The notes under the pieces: generated by a model
Told to the model about the DNA's origin: nothing
Seen by the model: only the letters and a program-made list of their open reading frames with translations
Databases searched by the model: none
Source: Mycobacterium sp. BK086
Lineage (GTDB): Bacteria > Actinomycetota > Actinomycetes > Mycobacteriales > Mycobacteriaceae
Direction: 5' to 3'
DNA length: 64,000 nucleotides
Assembly: GCA_004362315.1 (NCBI GenBank)
Contig: SNWL01000006.1
Location: forward strand, 434,001 to 498,000
Made by a program: the position numbers and the translations under genes
Part shown: one piece after another, positions 36,023-43,985 of the stretch
Layout: the number at the start of each line of letters is the position of its first letter
Numbering within the stretch: the first letter of the stretch is position 1

Positions 36023-36778
36023 ATGGCCGCAACCGTCGACATCAGACGTGCCGCCGACCGCGCCGCGACGAAGATCGACTGGCTCGACTCCAAGCATTCG
36101 TTCTCGTTCGGCCACCACTACGACCCGGCGAACACCCACCACGGCCTGCTGTTGGTGAACAACGACGACATCGTCAATCCCGGCACCGGGTTTGACACCC
36201 ACCCGCACCGGGACATGGAGATCGTCACCTGGGTGCTGCAGGGCTCGCTCGTGCATCAGGACTCCACCGGCAATTCCGGGGTGATCTATCCCGGTCTGGC
36301 CCAACGGATGTCGGCGGGCCGAGGGATCCTGCATTCGGAGAAGAACGACTCGTGGACGCTGACTGGTCGTGAAACACACAGCGAGCCGGTACATTTCGTC
36401 CAGATGTGGGTGGTTCCCGACGAGTCGGGGCTCGACCCGGGCTATCAGCAGCTGGAGATCGACGACGAGTTGCTGCGCGGCGGCCTGGTGACGATCGCCT
36501 CCGGCATGCCCGAACACAAGGACCAGACCGCGATCGCAATTCGCAACCGGTACGCGGCATTACACGGTGCACGGCTGCAGCCCGGCGAAACGGTCGAGTT
36601 GCCCGAGGCTCCGTATCTGCACCTGTTCGTCCCGCGTGGGGCGGTGACCCTCGAAGGGGCCGGCGAGCTGAGCGAGGGTGACGCGGTCCGTTTCACCGCG
36701 GCCGGCGGTCAGCGGATCACCGCGACGGACCCGTCGGAAATCCTGGTCTGGGAGATGCATGCCGGGCTGGCGGGCTAA
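36023..36778 (+). CDS. Pirin (Rv0181c-like)
   Basis: A 251-residue bicupin. The N-terminal cupin has the metal-binding signature FDTHPHRDMEIVTWVLQGSLVHQDS and MSAGRGILHSE, with the expected His/His/His/Glu set. The start at 36023 (MAATVDIRRAADRA) matches the beginning I recall for Rv0181c; the frame opens 7 residues earlier. Pirins include quercetin dioxygenase-like enzymes and redox-responsive factors. Divergent marR control suggests response to a phenolic or oxidant (inference). The next gene starts 20 nt before its stop. Confidence 0.9.
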   Translation: MAATVDIRRAADRAATKIDWLDSKHSFSFGHHYDPANTHHGLLLVNNDDIVNPGTGFDTHPHRDMEIVTWVLQGSLVHQDSTGNSGVIYPGLAQRMSAGRGILHSEKNDSWTLTGRETHSEPVHFVQMWVVPDESGLDPGYQQLEIDDELLRGGLVTIASGMPEHKDQTAIAIRNRYAALHGARLQPGETVELPEAPYLHLFVPRGAVTLEGAGELSEGDAVRFTAAGGQRITATDPSEILVWEMHAGLAG

Positions 36779-38027
36779 AGCCGCCTGCATCGGCGTCGCG
36801 GTGGTGACGGCGGCGTGCGGGCATCCGGCGCCGCCGGCACCACCTGCCTCGGCTCCCACCGGTTTGGTGCCCGTCACCGTCGCCGTTCCGGCCGGGTTGG
36901 GCGATGCGCCACTGGACATTTCACGCCAGGCGTTGGTGCCGGCCGGTTGGTCCATGGCGGTCTGGGCACGGGTCCCCCGAGCCAGGCTGGCGGCATGGGC
37001 ACCAGACGGCACCCTCCTGGTTTCGGTGCCCGCCTCCGGTCAAGTGCTGCGGTTGACACCCGGGCAGCAAGTACAGACTTCGGTGTTGCTCGACGGGCTG
37101 GATCAACCGCACGGCCTCACGTTCGGCGGCGACAAACTCTATGTGGCCGAAAGCGATCAGGTCGACGAGTTCGACTACCGCAACGGGCAGGCCACCGGCC
37201 GCCGCGTCATGTCCGACGGCCTGCCCGACGCCCGCAGCCCCGATCTCGGCGGAGCCTATGCCCACGCCCTCAAGAGCGTGGCCGTCGGCCCGGAAGGCGC
37301 GGTGTACTTCTCGATCGGCTCCACCGGGAACGTCACCTCCGCCGACCGGGACGCCACCCCGCCGCGTGCGACGGTCATGCGGATACCTCCCGGCGGCGGT
37401 CCGGCGGCCGTATTCGCCACCGGGGTACGCAATGGCACGGGCTTGGCCGTCGCGCCGGACGGGTCGATATGGACGGCGGTGAACAACCGCGATCAGATCG
37501 CCGACCCACGTCCGGGTGCGTCGTACGGCAAAGTCACCGACTATGTGAACGACCATCCTTCGGAAGCGATCGCCCGGCTGACCCCGGGACGCGAACTCGG
37601 TTGGCCCTATTGCCATCCCGACACGGACGGGCAGCCGGTGTTTCTGCGGGATGTCCAGACCAATGCCGACGGCGGCCGACTGGACTGTGCGGCGCTATCG
37701 CCCGTCGAACAGACACTCGGGGCGCATTCGGCTCCACTTGGCTTGAGCTTCGAGGACGGCGCCCTGCCCGCCCCATACACTTCCGGTGCCCTGGTCGGAG
37801 TGCACGGTTCGTGGAACCGCACCCCACCCAGGGCACCGGAAGTATCGTTCTTTGCTTGGCACAGCGGGACATTGGGCCCCCAGCAGACCCTCGTCGGGGG
37901 ATTTCAAGCCAATGATGGCTCGCGCTGGGGACGTCCTGTCGCTGCGGTGGTCGGCCCGGACGGCGCGGTGTACATCACCGACGACTACGCCGGTGCCGTG
38001 TACCGGCTCGCGCCGCCGGGCCGCTGA
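36759..38027 (+). CDS. Lipoprotein PQQ-type sorbosone/glucose dehydrogenase-like protein
   Basis: A 422-residue protein. The short signal ends VVTAAC with Cys at 20 in a lipobox-like context. A six-bladed beta-propeller of the GSDH/L-sorbosone dehydrogenase family follows (QPHGLTFGGDKLYVAES, AYAHALKSVAVGPEGAVYFSIGS, GTGLAVAPDGSIWTAVNNRDQI, LVGVHGSWNRTPP, DGAVYITDDYAGAVYRL). It probably oxidises a sugar or aldose outside the membrane, with PQQ as likely cofactor; whether PQQ is made cannot be seen here. ATG 36759 overlaps the pirin gene by 20 nt, so the two are coupled. Not part of the M. tuberculosis order. Confidence 0.82.
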   Translation: MPGWRAKAACIGVAVVTAACGHPAPPAPPASAPTGLVPVTVAVPAGLGDAPLDISRQALVPAGWSMAVWARVPRARLAAWAPDGTLLVSVPASGQVLRLTPGQQVQTSVLLDGLDQPHGLTFGGDKLYVAESDQVDEFDYRNGQATGRRVMSDGLPDARSPDLGGAYAHALKSVAVGPEGAVYFSIGSTGNVTSADRDATPPRATVMRIPPGGGPAAVFATGVRNGTGLAVAPDGSIWTAVNNRDQIADPRPGASYGKVTDYVNDHPSEAIARLTPGRELGWPYCHPDTDGQPVFLRDVQTNADGGRLDCAALSPVEQTLGAHSAPLGLSFEDGALPAPYTSGALVGVHGSWNRTPPRAPEVSFFAWHSGTLGPQQTLVGGFQANDGSRWGRPVAAVVGPDGAVYITDDYAGAVYRLAPPGR

Positions 38028-38031
38028 CCTC

Positions 38032-38310
38032 CTAGTGGTGAACTCGGTTGCTGCGTCCGGTGATCGCGAGGTAGGCCGCGATCAGGAGGACGGCGACAAC
38101 GATGCCGACCAAGAACGGGATGATGGCAAATCCGCCGTTGGCGTTGGAGTATCCGACCTGGTAGGAAATCCACGTTCCCAGGAAGGAGCCCACCGCTCCG
38201 AGCAGGACCGTCATGATGATGCCGATGTTCTGCTTGCCGGGCATCACCAACCGCGCCAGCACGCCGACGATCAGTCCGACGACGATGGCTCCGATAATCG
38301 TTCCGATCAT
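38032..38310 (-). CDS. GlsB/YeaQ/YmgE-type small membrane protein
   Basis: A 92-residue protein with three TM helices and the family motif GLIVGVLARLVMPGKQNIGIIMTVLLGAVGSFLGTWI (transglycosylase-associated protein family). It is generally a stress-induced inner-membrane protein of unknown mechanism. The ATG at 38310 follows AAGGAGCAGCA, a good ribosome binding site; the longer frame upstream is rejected. Convergent with the dehydrogenase gene, 4 nt apart. Confidence 0.85.
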   Translation of the reverse strand: MIGTIIGAIVVGLIVGVLARLVMPGKQNIGIIMTVLLGAVGSFLGTWISYQVGYSNANGGFAIIPFLVGIVVAVLLIAAYLAITGRSNRVHH

Positions 38311-38547
38311 TGCTGCTCCTTGTGTTCCGGCGGGGCCGCCGACGGCACCGCGCCAAGCAGTGATTCCCCACACACAGCCCGAATAACCATCCCGGGCCCA
38401 ACGAATTGTCGGTGCGGCAAATCAACGCCCTGGTCGTGACGACGCCGGTGCCGAACCGTCGCGGGTCCGTTACCAAAGTTGACTGTGTGGTTGCTGAGAA
38501 TGAGGGGGTACGTCCCGTAGCGAATTCTCAGTCACGAAAGGGCAACT

Positions 38548-39627
38548 GTGCCAACCGTCGCCGCGAAGTTGCGTCGCCTTGCCGCGGGCAGCATGGCCGT
38601 GGTCAGCTGCCTGACGCTGGCGGCCACGATGGGCGCGCCCGTGGCGACGGCCGACGGTCGTGAACAACTCGCGCAGGCCATCGCCACCACGCGCGGCAGC
38701 TACCTCGTCTACAACTTCGGAAGTGGTTATCCCGCACCGATGCGCAACGCGGCCGGCAACTGGTATGAGCTGAGCAACGGCGGGCACCTGATGATCATCA
38801 AGGCGGCCTCCAGGCGGCTCACGCCCCGGCTGCTGGTCGACACCCACTCCGGCTATCAGGCCCGCTGCGAACAGACTCCGGGCACCCGCACCCGCGAGGG
38901 ACTGGTGCAGGCGTCGGAGACCTACACGCCGCTGCAGGCGTGGCAGGCACTCGGGCAGCCGACCATCGCGATCAACGCCAACTTCTTCGATGTCCGTGGG
39001 CAGCAAGCGGGTTCGTGGAAATCGACCGGGTGCAGTTCTCCGCTGGGGGCGTACGTCGACAACACCCAGGGTCAGGGCCGGGCGAACGCCGCGGTGACGG
39101 GAACCGTCGTCTACGCGGGCAAGCAGGCGCTGTCCGGCGGCGACGAAGTGTGGACCGCACTGACCACGATGGTCCTTCCCGTCGCGGGCCCGCCGTTCGT
39201 CGTGACACCCAAGTCGCCCGACGACTACGACGCGGCGACCCCGGTGATCCAGGGGCTACTGGACAAGGGCACGCGGTTCGCCGCCGTCAGCGGCCTGGGG
39301 CTGCTGGCCCCTGGCGACACCGGCCAGCTGAACGACCCCGGCCCCAGCGCGGCACGTACCGCGCTGGCCTACGCCAGGGACAAGGACGAGATGTACGTCT
39401 TCCAGGGCGGCAGCTATACGCCGGATCAGATCCAGGATTTGTTCCGGGGCTTGGGCAGCGACACCGCGATCCTGCTCGACGGGGGCGGCTCGTCGGCGAT
39501 CGTGATGCGCCGCGATACCGGCGGCATGTGGGCGGGTGCGGGCGTACCGAAGGGATCGTGCGACACGATGCAGGTGCTGTGCGACTCCCGCGAGCGCGCG
39601 CTGCCCGCGTGGCTCGGGTTCAACTGA
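38548..39627 (+). CDS. Secreted phosphodiester glycosidase (NAGPA/DUF2233 family)
   Basis: A 359-residue exported protein with a signal peptide ending VATADG. The catalytic region has AINANFFD near the start and the family signature LLDGGGSSAIVMRR near the C-terminus, the features of N-acetylglucosamine-1-phosphodiester alpha-N-acetylglucosaminidase (NAGPA)-type domains. Three or four Cys pairs suit an extracytoplasmic protein. It may cleave sugar-phosphodiester decorations of the cell envelope (inference). GTG start at 38548, preceded by CGAAAGGG. Terminated by a strong hairpin. Confidence 0.85.
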   Translation: MPTVAAKLRRLAAGSMAVVSCLTLAATMGAPVATADGREQLAQAIATTRGSYLVYNFGSGYPAPMRNAAGNWYELSNGGHLMIIKAASRRLTPRLLVDTHSGYQARCEQTPGTRTREGLVQASETYTPLQAWQALGQPTIAINANFFDVRGQQAGSWKSTGCSSPLGAYVDNTQGQGRANAAVTGTVVYAGKQALSGGDEVWTALTTMVLPVAGPPFVVTPKSPDDYDAATPVIQGLLDKGTRFAAVSGLGLLAPGDTGQLNDPGPSAARTALAYARDKDEMYVFQGGSYTPDQIQDLFRGLGSDTAILLDGGGSSAIVMRRDTGGMWAGAGVPKGSCDTMQVLCDSRERALPAWLGFN

Positions 39628-39629
39628 GC

Positions 39630-39682
39630 GCGATTTCGGTGTGAAAACGTTCGCTGAGCGACGGTTTTCACGCCGAAATCGC
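39630..39682. terminator. Bidirectional long-stem terminator
   Basis: GCGATTTCGGTGTGAAAAC (39630-39648) pairs with GTTTTCACGCCGAAATCGC (39664-39682), 19-bp arms with one mismatch and an inner CGCT/AGCG stem. It fills the gap between two convergent stop codons almost exactly. Confidence 0.85.
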
Positions 39683-40507
39683 TTAGGGCAAGCCGAACAA
39701 CCGGCGTAGGCCCGCGTCACGCACGCGGGTGGGGAGGTTGGTCATCAGCCCCATCTGCGCAGCGGTCGCCAGGCCGACCGGATAGCGCGCCCGGGGCTTG
39801 TTGTCGGTCAACGCCTTCAGCACGACCTTCGACACCTTGTCCGGATCCACCGCCAGCCGTTGGGACAGCGGAATCGACTTACGCATGCCTGCAACGTGTT
39901 TGGTGTACAACGCCCGATGCTGCGGCGTCATCGCGGCTTCCATATCAATGACACTCTGGTCGGCGGTACGCCACAGGTCGGTATCGGTCTGCGCGGGCTG
40001 GACCACGCTCACCCCGATGCCCCACGGTCGAAGCTCGACCCGCAGTGCGTCGGCGGCCGCCTCGAGCGCGAACTTCGATGCGCTGTAGGCACCCATCATC
40101 GGCACCGAAAGCTTGCCGTTCACACTGGAAATGAACACGATTCGCCCACGCGACTCCCGCAGCAGCGGCAGCACCGCCGAGGTGACCGCGAGCTGGCCGA
40201 CGACATTGACCTCCAACTGCTGACGAATCTCCGCTGAGGTCAACGCTTCCAGCGGGCCGCTGACCGCAATGCCGGCGTTGTTGACCACCGCGTCGAGCCG
40301 ACTGGGCAGAGCCGCGGGCAGCGCGGCACCCTGCGCGTCGTCGGTGATGTCGAGGGTGACCGCGCTGACCTTCGGGAGCGCCGATAGAGCCTCGGCATCC
40401 GCCGCGTTACGCACACCGCCGATGACATCCCATCCGGCGGCGGCCAGATACTTCACGATCGACTTGCCGATTCCGCGGGCGGCGCCGGTGACCAGGACTG
40501 TAGGCAT
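39683..40507 (-). CDS. Short-chain dehydrogenase/reductase
   Basis: A 274-residue classical SDR. Cofactor motif TGAARGIGKS, NNAG at 76-79, catalytic Ser in FISSVNGK (127/128) and YSASK with Y141 and K145. The Arg-containing GGVRNAAD after beta-strand 2 suggests NADP(H). The C-terminal extension (LATAAQMGLMTNLPTRVRDAGLRRLFGLP) is typical of mycobacterial SDRs that act on lipid or steroid-like substrates, but the substrate is unknown. It lies 10 nt from the DUF1275 gene on the same strand, probably one operon. Confidence 0.87.
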   Translation of the reverse strand: MPTVLVTGAARGIGKSIVKYLAAAGWDVIGGVRNAADAEALSALPKVSAVTLDITDDAQGAALPAALPSRLDAVVNNAGIAVSGPLEALTSAEIRQQLEVNVVGQLAVTSAVLPLLRESRGRIVFISSVNGKLSVPMMGAYSASKFALEAAADALRVELRPWGIGVSVVQPAQTDTDLWRTADQSVIDMEAAMTPQHRALYTKHVAGMRKSIPLSQRLAVDPDKVSKVVLKALTDNKPRARYPVGLATAAQMGLMTNLPTRVRDAGLRRLFGLP

Positions 40508-40517
40508 ACCCGCGACT

Positions 40518-41198
40518 CTAGTTACCCGCTCGCGGGCCGTACCGGAAGATCGCCAGGCTGGCGGCCACCACGATCGCGGCCAGCCCGATCACCGGCGCCA
40601 CCACCCAGCGCGTCATCGTCGCACCGACCATCGCGCCGGCGCACAGCGTCAAAACCACGCTGTAGCGAAGCTTTTCCCGCTCGCCAGTCCCACCGGCGAG
40701 CCGGCTGTCCACGCCAATCCCCACCAGCGTGGACGTCAGCACCGTGGTGCTGAGCTCCTGCACGCCGAACTGGCGCGCGGCGGCGTTCTGCGCACCGAAG
40801 GTCACCGCCAGCCCGGCGATCAGGATCAGCTTGCCGTTGTCGTGATAGTTCACGACGCCGGTCCCCGCGAGCACGGCCAGCACGCCCAGCAACACCACCT
40901 CCGTGCCCAGCGCCGCCGTCAACCACACCCGCACCTCATAATCGAAGTGGCGTGCGAACCGGCCCCCCAACACGGTCCCGACCAAGAAGCTGACGAACGA
41001 GAGGATCGCGGCGATCATGTCGACCCCGGAGTGCGGAACGAACCAGAACCCCAAGAACACCACGTTGCCGGTCATGTTGGCGACGAACACGTGCCCGAGC
41101 ACCAGCACGCTGATCGCGTCGACCAGACCCGTGGCGAACGTCAACAGCAGCAGCGCGACGACGGTAGAGCGTTCCGATACGGGCGAGGCGACGGCCAT
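40518..41198 (-). CDS. DUF1275 (YoaK-like) membrane protein
   Basis: A 226-residue protein with about six TM helices. It carries the family blocks FATGLVDAISVLVLGHVFVANMTGNVVFLGF and FGAQNAAARQFGVQELSTTVLTSTLVGIG. The DUF1275 family is widespread and of unknown function. It lies between the SDR gene and the mam1D gene, all on the minus strand, but 24 nt separate it from the mam1D stop codon. It replaces lprO/Rv0180c of the M. tuberculosis order. Confidence 0.87.
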   Translation of the reverse strand: MAVASPVSERSTVVALLLLTFATGLVDAISVLVLGHVFVANMTGNVVFLGFWFVPHSGVDMIAAILSFVSFLVGTVLGGRFARHFDYEVRVWLTAALGTEVVLLGVLAVLAGTGVVNYHDNGKLILIAGLAVTFGAQNAAARQFGVQELSTTVLTSTLVGIGVDSRLAGGTGEREKLRYSVVLTLCAGAMVGATMTRWVVAPVIGLAAIVVAASLAIFRYGPRAGN

Positions 41199-41222
41199 GG
41201 GCTCAGTATCGCGAACGGATCG

Positions 41223-41846
41223 TTATAACTTGGGCGTGAGGTCCAGTGACGTCACGGTGGTCATCTTGGTGACCAGCCAATGCGAGCCGTCGCGGGTCAG
41301 CTGCACCCGGTAGGAGAGGTACTTCGTCGACGGGATGTCCTTGCTCAGCGGGCTCTTCGAGGTGGTGTTGGTGTAGACGATCGCGGTGGCGTCCTTGCCG
41401 TTCAGCGCTTCGACCGCCGCTCCGACCACTTCGGTGCTGTTGGTGACCTTGGCCTGCTTGTTGGTCGGAACGATCGCGTCGACGTACTTGCGGTACTCGT
41501 CCTGGAAGTCACCGGACAGATACTTCGCCGACCGGTCGGGCAGCTTGTCCATGTCGTCGGGGGTATAGGTCCACAGCGTCGTGATCGCCTCGGCCGCGGT
41601 GCGGGCGATGGTGAGCTTGGTGTCGACGGTCGCCCGGTCCACCAGGTACGGCTGCACGGTCGCACCGGCGAACGCCCCCGCGGCGACGAACAGTGCCGCG
41701 CACACACCGACCGCCACGCCAGTCTTGTTGAGACTGCGAGACTTTGGCGATCCTGCGGACTCGTCCGCGGTGAGTTCGGTCGCGGTCGATTCCTCCTCGG
41801 GCGCGGCGTCGGTCAGATCACCTGCTTGAAGCTGCTGATCTTCCAC
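41223..41846 (-). CDS. mam1D: Mce-associated membrane protein Mam1D (Rv0178-like)
   Basis: A 207-residue protein with an acidic cytoplasmic N-terminus, one TM helix (about 40-62) and an extracytoplasmic NTF2-like Mam domain ending GSHWLVTKMTTVTSLDLTP. The GTG at 41846 is preferred: AAGGAAGGAG sits 4-5 nt upstream, whereas the ATG at 41879 has no ribosome binding site. It overlaps the end of mam1C by 34 nt. Last gene of the mce1 operon; such proteins are thought to stabilise the Mce complex. Confidence 0.85.
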   Translation of the reverse strand: MEDQQLQAGDLTDAAPEEESTATELTADESAGSPKSRSLNKTGVAVGVCAALFVAAGAFAGATVQPYLVDRATVDTKLTIARTAAEAITTLWTYTPDDMDKLPDRSAKYLSGDFQDEYRKYVDAIVPTNKQAKVTNSTEVVGAAVEALNGKDATAIVYTNTTSKSPLSKDIPSTKYLSYRVQLTRDGSHWLVTKMTTVTSLDLTPKL

Positions 41847-42361
41847 TGCGCTCCTTCCTTGGTCGCGGTGGCTAACCATCGGCTACCGCTCTCGATGGTC
41901 TTGCCGTCGGGCATCGTGGTCTTGGTCGTGGCGGCCACCACCACATCGGCACTGCCGTCACGGTTCCAGCGCTCGATGCCGACGGCCTGCACGGTTCCCC
42001 GCGTCGGCTCTGCCCGGGCCACCTGGATGACGATCTCGTTCTTCCTGGCCTGGAATTGCTTGGCGAAATCGCCGGTGCCCTGGGCCAGGATCCCGTCGGC
42101 GTAGTCGTTTGCGTGGAACGGGTCAAGGGACGCGTACTGCGTGACGAAGCCGCGAACGAAGCTCAGCACCGCGACATCCCGAATCGCGTTCTCCCGCTGC
42201 GTTTCCCGCTTCACCAGCAGCAGCGCGCTCACAGTGACCGCAGCGATGATCATCACCGCCGCCAGTCCGGCAACCAGCGGGAGCACCCAGCGGCGCGGTT
42301 GCGGCTCGGGCAGCCGAAACAGCTCCTCGCTGTCGGGTTCGACCTTGTGCCGTGGGCTCAC
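41813..42361 (-). CDS. mam1C: Mce-associated membrane protein Mam1C (Rv0177-like)
   Basis: A 182-residue protein with a single TM helix (about 25-48) and a Mam domain (AVLSFVRGFVTQYASLDPFHANDYADGILAQGTGDF; QWKISSFKQV at the end). The GTG at 42361 overlaps the mam1B stop as GTGA. Length agrees with the ~184 residues I recall for Rv0177. Extracytoplasmic accessory of the Mce1 lipid importer. Confidence 0.87.
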   Translation of the reverse strand: MSPRHKVEPDSEELFRLPEPQPRRWVLPLVAGLAAVMIIAAVTVSALLLVKRETQRENAIRDVAVLSFVRGFVTQYASLDPFHANDYADGILAQGTGDFAKQFQARKNEIVIQVARAEPTRGTVQAVGIERWNRDGSADVVVAATTKTTMPDGKTIESGSRWLATATKEGAQWKISSFKQVI

Positions 42362-43365
42362 TTCGGCCCCCCGGGCTTGGCCAGCACCGAGAAGTCCGCG
42401 ACCTTCCACTGGCCGTCGGCGGCCCGTTCGAATTTCACCTGCACGGTGGCGGTGATCAGACGCAGCTTGGGCGCCTCACCGCGCTGACCCTGCATGAACA
42501 TCAGCATCTCGGCCCGGTCGCGGCTGTTGGTCAGAACGGAGCTGTTGACCACCCAGTACTCGGTGTCGGACAGGCCGAGCTTGCGCGCCCGATCCTGGTC
42601 GGCCACCAGGGTCGGCCGGTAGGCGTCGGTGACCAGTCCGCGGGCCCGCGCGAAATCGGCGTCGGTGGAGGCGAGGCTGTAGCTCAGCATTTCCTGGACG
42701 GTCTTGGGCCCCTGCACGGCCAGCTGCTCGCGGGCCTGTTGGACGGCGAGCTCGGGCCGGTACACCAAGAAATAGCTCAACGCGGTGGCCGCGACGGCAA
42801 GTGCGGCGAGCACCGCCAGAACCCCGCCCGCCAGCCGTCGCCGGTTGGGCCGATCGCCGTCGGTGCGGTGGACCTCGGTGCGGGTGAGCAGGTCGGCGAA
42901 CGTGCGGCCCCGGGAATCCCACAGCGGCCACAGCCAGCCCAGGAAGAGCGCCGCGGTGTCCAGCAGGTGCGCCAGATCGCGAATGAGCAAGCGCCACGGG
43001 CCAATTGGGGCGCCGTCCCGGCTGACGACGGTGATGCCGGCCAGCAGGCGGCCCAAGGTCCACCCGGTGATCGACGGCAGCAGCAGGCGGTTCACGGCCA
43101 TCGCGAGGAACACCGCGCCCGCCACCGCGATCGCGGTCCACCGCAGCCAGCCGAGGCCGGAGATCGACGCCGACTGCGCTACCAGCGCGCAGCTGATCAC
43201 CACACCGGTGCCGAAAAACACGTCGACCGCGAAGGCGCCGGCACGGGCCGGCCAGCTCGCAGGCAACCAGGCGGGAAGCTGGCCGGTGGGCTCGGTGGAC
43301 TCCGCGGGCTCCGTGTCTTCGACGCGGTCTGCGGCAGCACCGTCCTTGCGAAGCGAAACCGTCAC
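42358..43365 (-). CDS. mam1B: Mam1B: RDD-domain Mce-associated membrane protein (Rv0176-like)
   Basis: A 335-residue fusion. An N-terminal RDD domain with TM helices (PARAGAFAVDVFFGTGVVISC; SITGWTLGRLLAGITVVSRDGAPIG; RTFADLLTRTEV) is followed by another TM helix and a C-terminal Mam/NTF2-like extracytoplasmic domain. The long open frame continues upstream through mam1A, but the GTG at 43365 overlaps its stop as GTGA and gives the family start. The RDD-Mam fusion is standard for Rv0176. Confidence 0.87.
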   Translation of the reverse strand: MTVSLRKDGAAADRVEDTEPAESTEPTGQLPAWLPASWPARAGAFAVDVFFGTGVVISCALVAQSASISGLGWLRWTAIAVAGAVFLAMAVNRLLLPSITGWTLGRLLAGITVVSRDGAPIGPWRLLIRDLAHLLDTAALFLGWLWPLWDSRGRTFADLLTRTEVHRTDGDRPNRRRLAGGVLAVLAALAVAATALSYFLVYRPELAVQQAREQLAVQGPKTVQEMLSYSLASTDADFARARGLVTDAYRPTLVADQDRARKLGLSDTEYWVVNSSVLTNSRDRAEMLMFMQGQRGEAPKLRLITATVQVKFERAADGQWKVADFSVLAKPGGPK

Positions 43366-43985
43366 TTGCTCACCTGGTCGAGCTTGGCGATCTTGTACGT
43401 GCCTCCCTCGGGCGCCATCCGAACCCGCAGGCGATAGCCCTGCTCCTGATCTTGGGCCTGGCTGTTGGACACCTTCACCCGCACCGCGACCAGGACGTCC
43501 ATCGACCCGTCGTCGTTGTGCCGTTCCACCGCCGCGCGCATGTTGGAGACCTGAACCTGCACCTTGGCGGCTTGGTAGGCGTCCACCAGAAGTCCGCTGT
43601 ACAGCGTGGCCTGCGCGCCGAAGTCGCCGGTGGCGCATTCGACGATCTTCTGCTGGCTGGCCGCCATCGCGGCGGCGTCGGGCGCCTGGGTCGCGGTCAC
43701 ACAATCCTTGGCGGCGGCCAGCGCACGGGTCTCCGCCTGCGCCGCGGCGACGCTGTTGTGGTGCGCCCGCAGCGCGAAGAATCCGCCGGTGGCGACAAGC
43801 AGGCTCGCGATGACCAGCGCGGCACACACGGCCGCCAGGCGGCGTCCACTCAACCGCGACCCGCGCGGCTGCTGACCATCTACTGCGTCAGTCTCGTCGA
43901 CCGTATTGGCCTCGGCCTCGACGCTTTCGTCTTCGTCGGTTGGCGGGTTGGGAGTCAGCCGGCCGGAGCCAGCATCGTCTTCCAT
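43362..43985 (-). CDS. mam1A: Mce-associated membrane protein Mam1A (Rv0175-like)
   Basis: A 207-residue protein with a ~45-residue acidic cytoplasmic leader, one TM helix (about 50-72) and an extracytoplasmic Mam domain with two Cys (KDCVTATQ, VECATGDF) likely to form a disulfide. The ATG at 43985 overlaps the mce1F 3' end by 31 nt and has GGAG 7 nt upstream. First of the four mam1 genes. Confidence 0.87.
   Translation of the reverse strand: MEDDAGSGRLTPNPPTDEDESVEAEANTVDETDAVDGQQPRGSRLSGRRLAAVCAALVIASLLVATGGFFALRAHHNSVAAAQAETRALAAAKDCVTATQAPDAAAMAASQQKIVECATGDFGAQATLYSGLLVDAYQAAKVQVQVSNMRAAVERHNDDGSMDVLVAVRVKVSNSQAQDQEQGYRLRVRMAPEGGTYKIAKLDQVSK

Noticed and set aside
38311-38547. SigF-like promoter for the GlsB-like gene
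   Set aside because: GGTTA and GGGGAA on the minus strand are near 38350-38390, but spacing is 14 nt and the -10 element is off-consensus.
43366-43827. Upstream extension of mam1B
   Set aside because: It lies wholly inside mam1A in another frame; the GTGA overlap at 43365 gives the family start.
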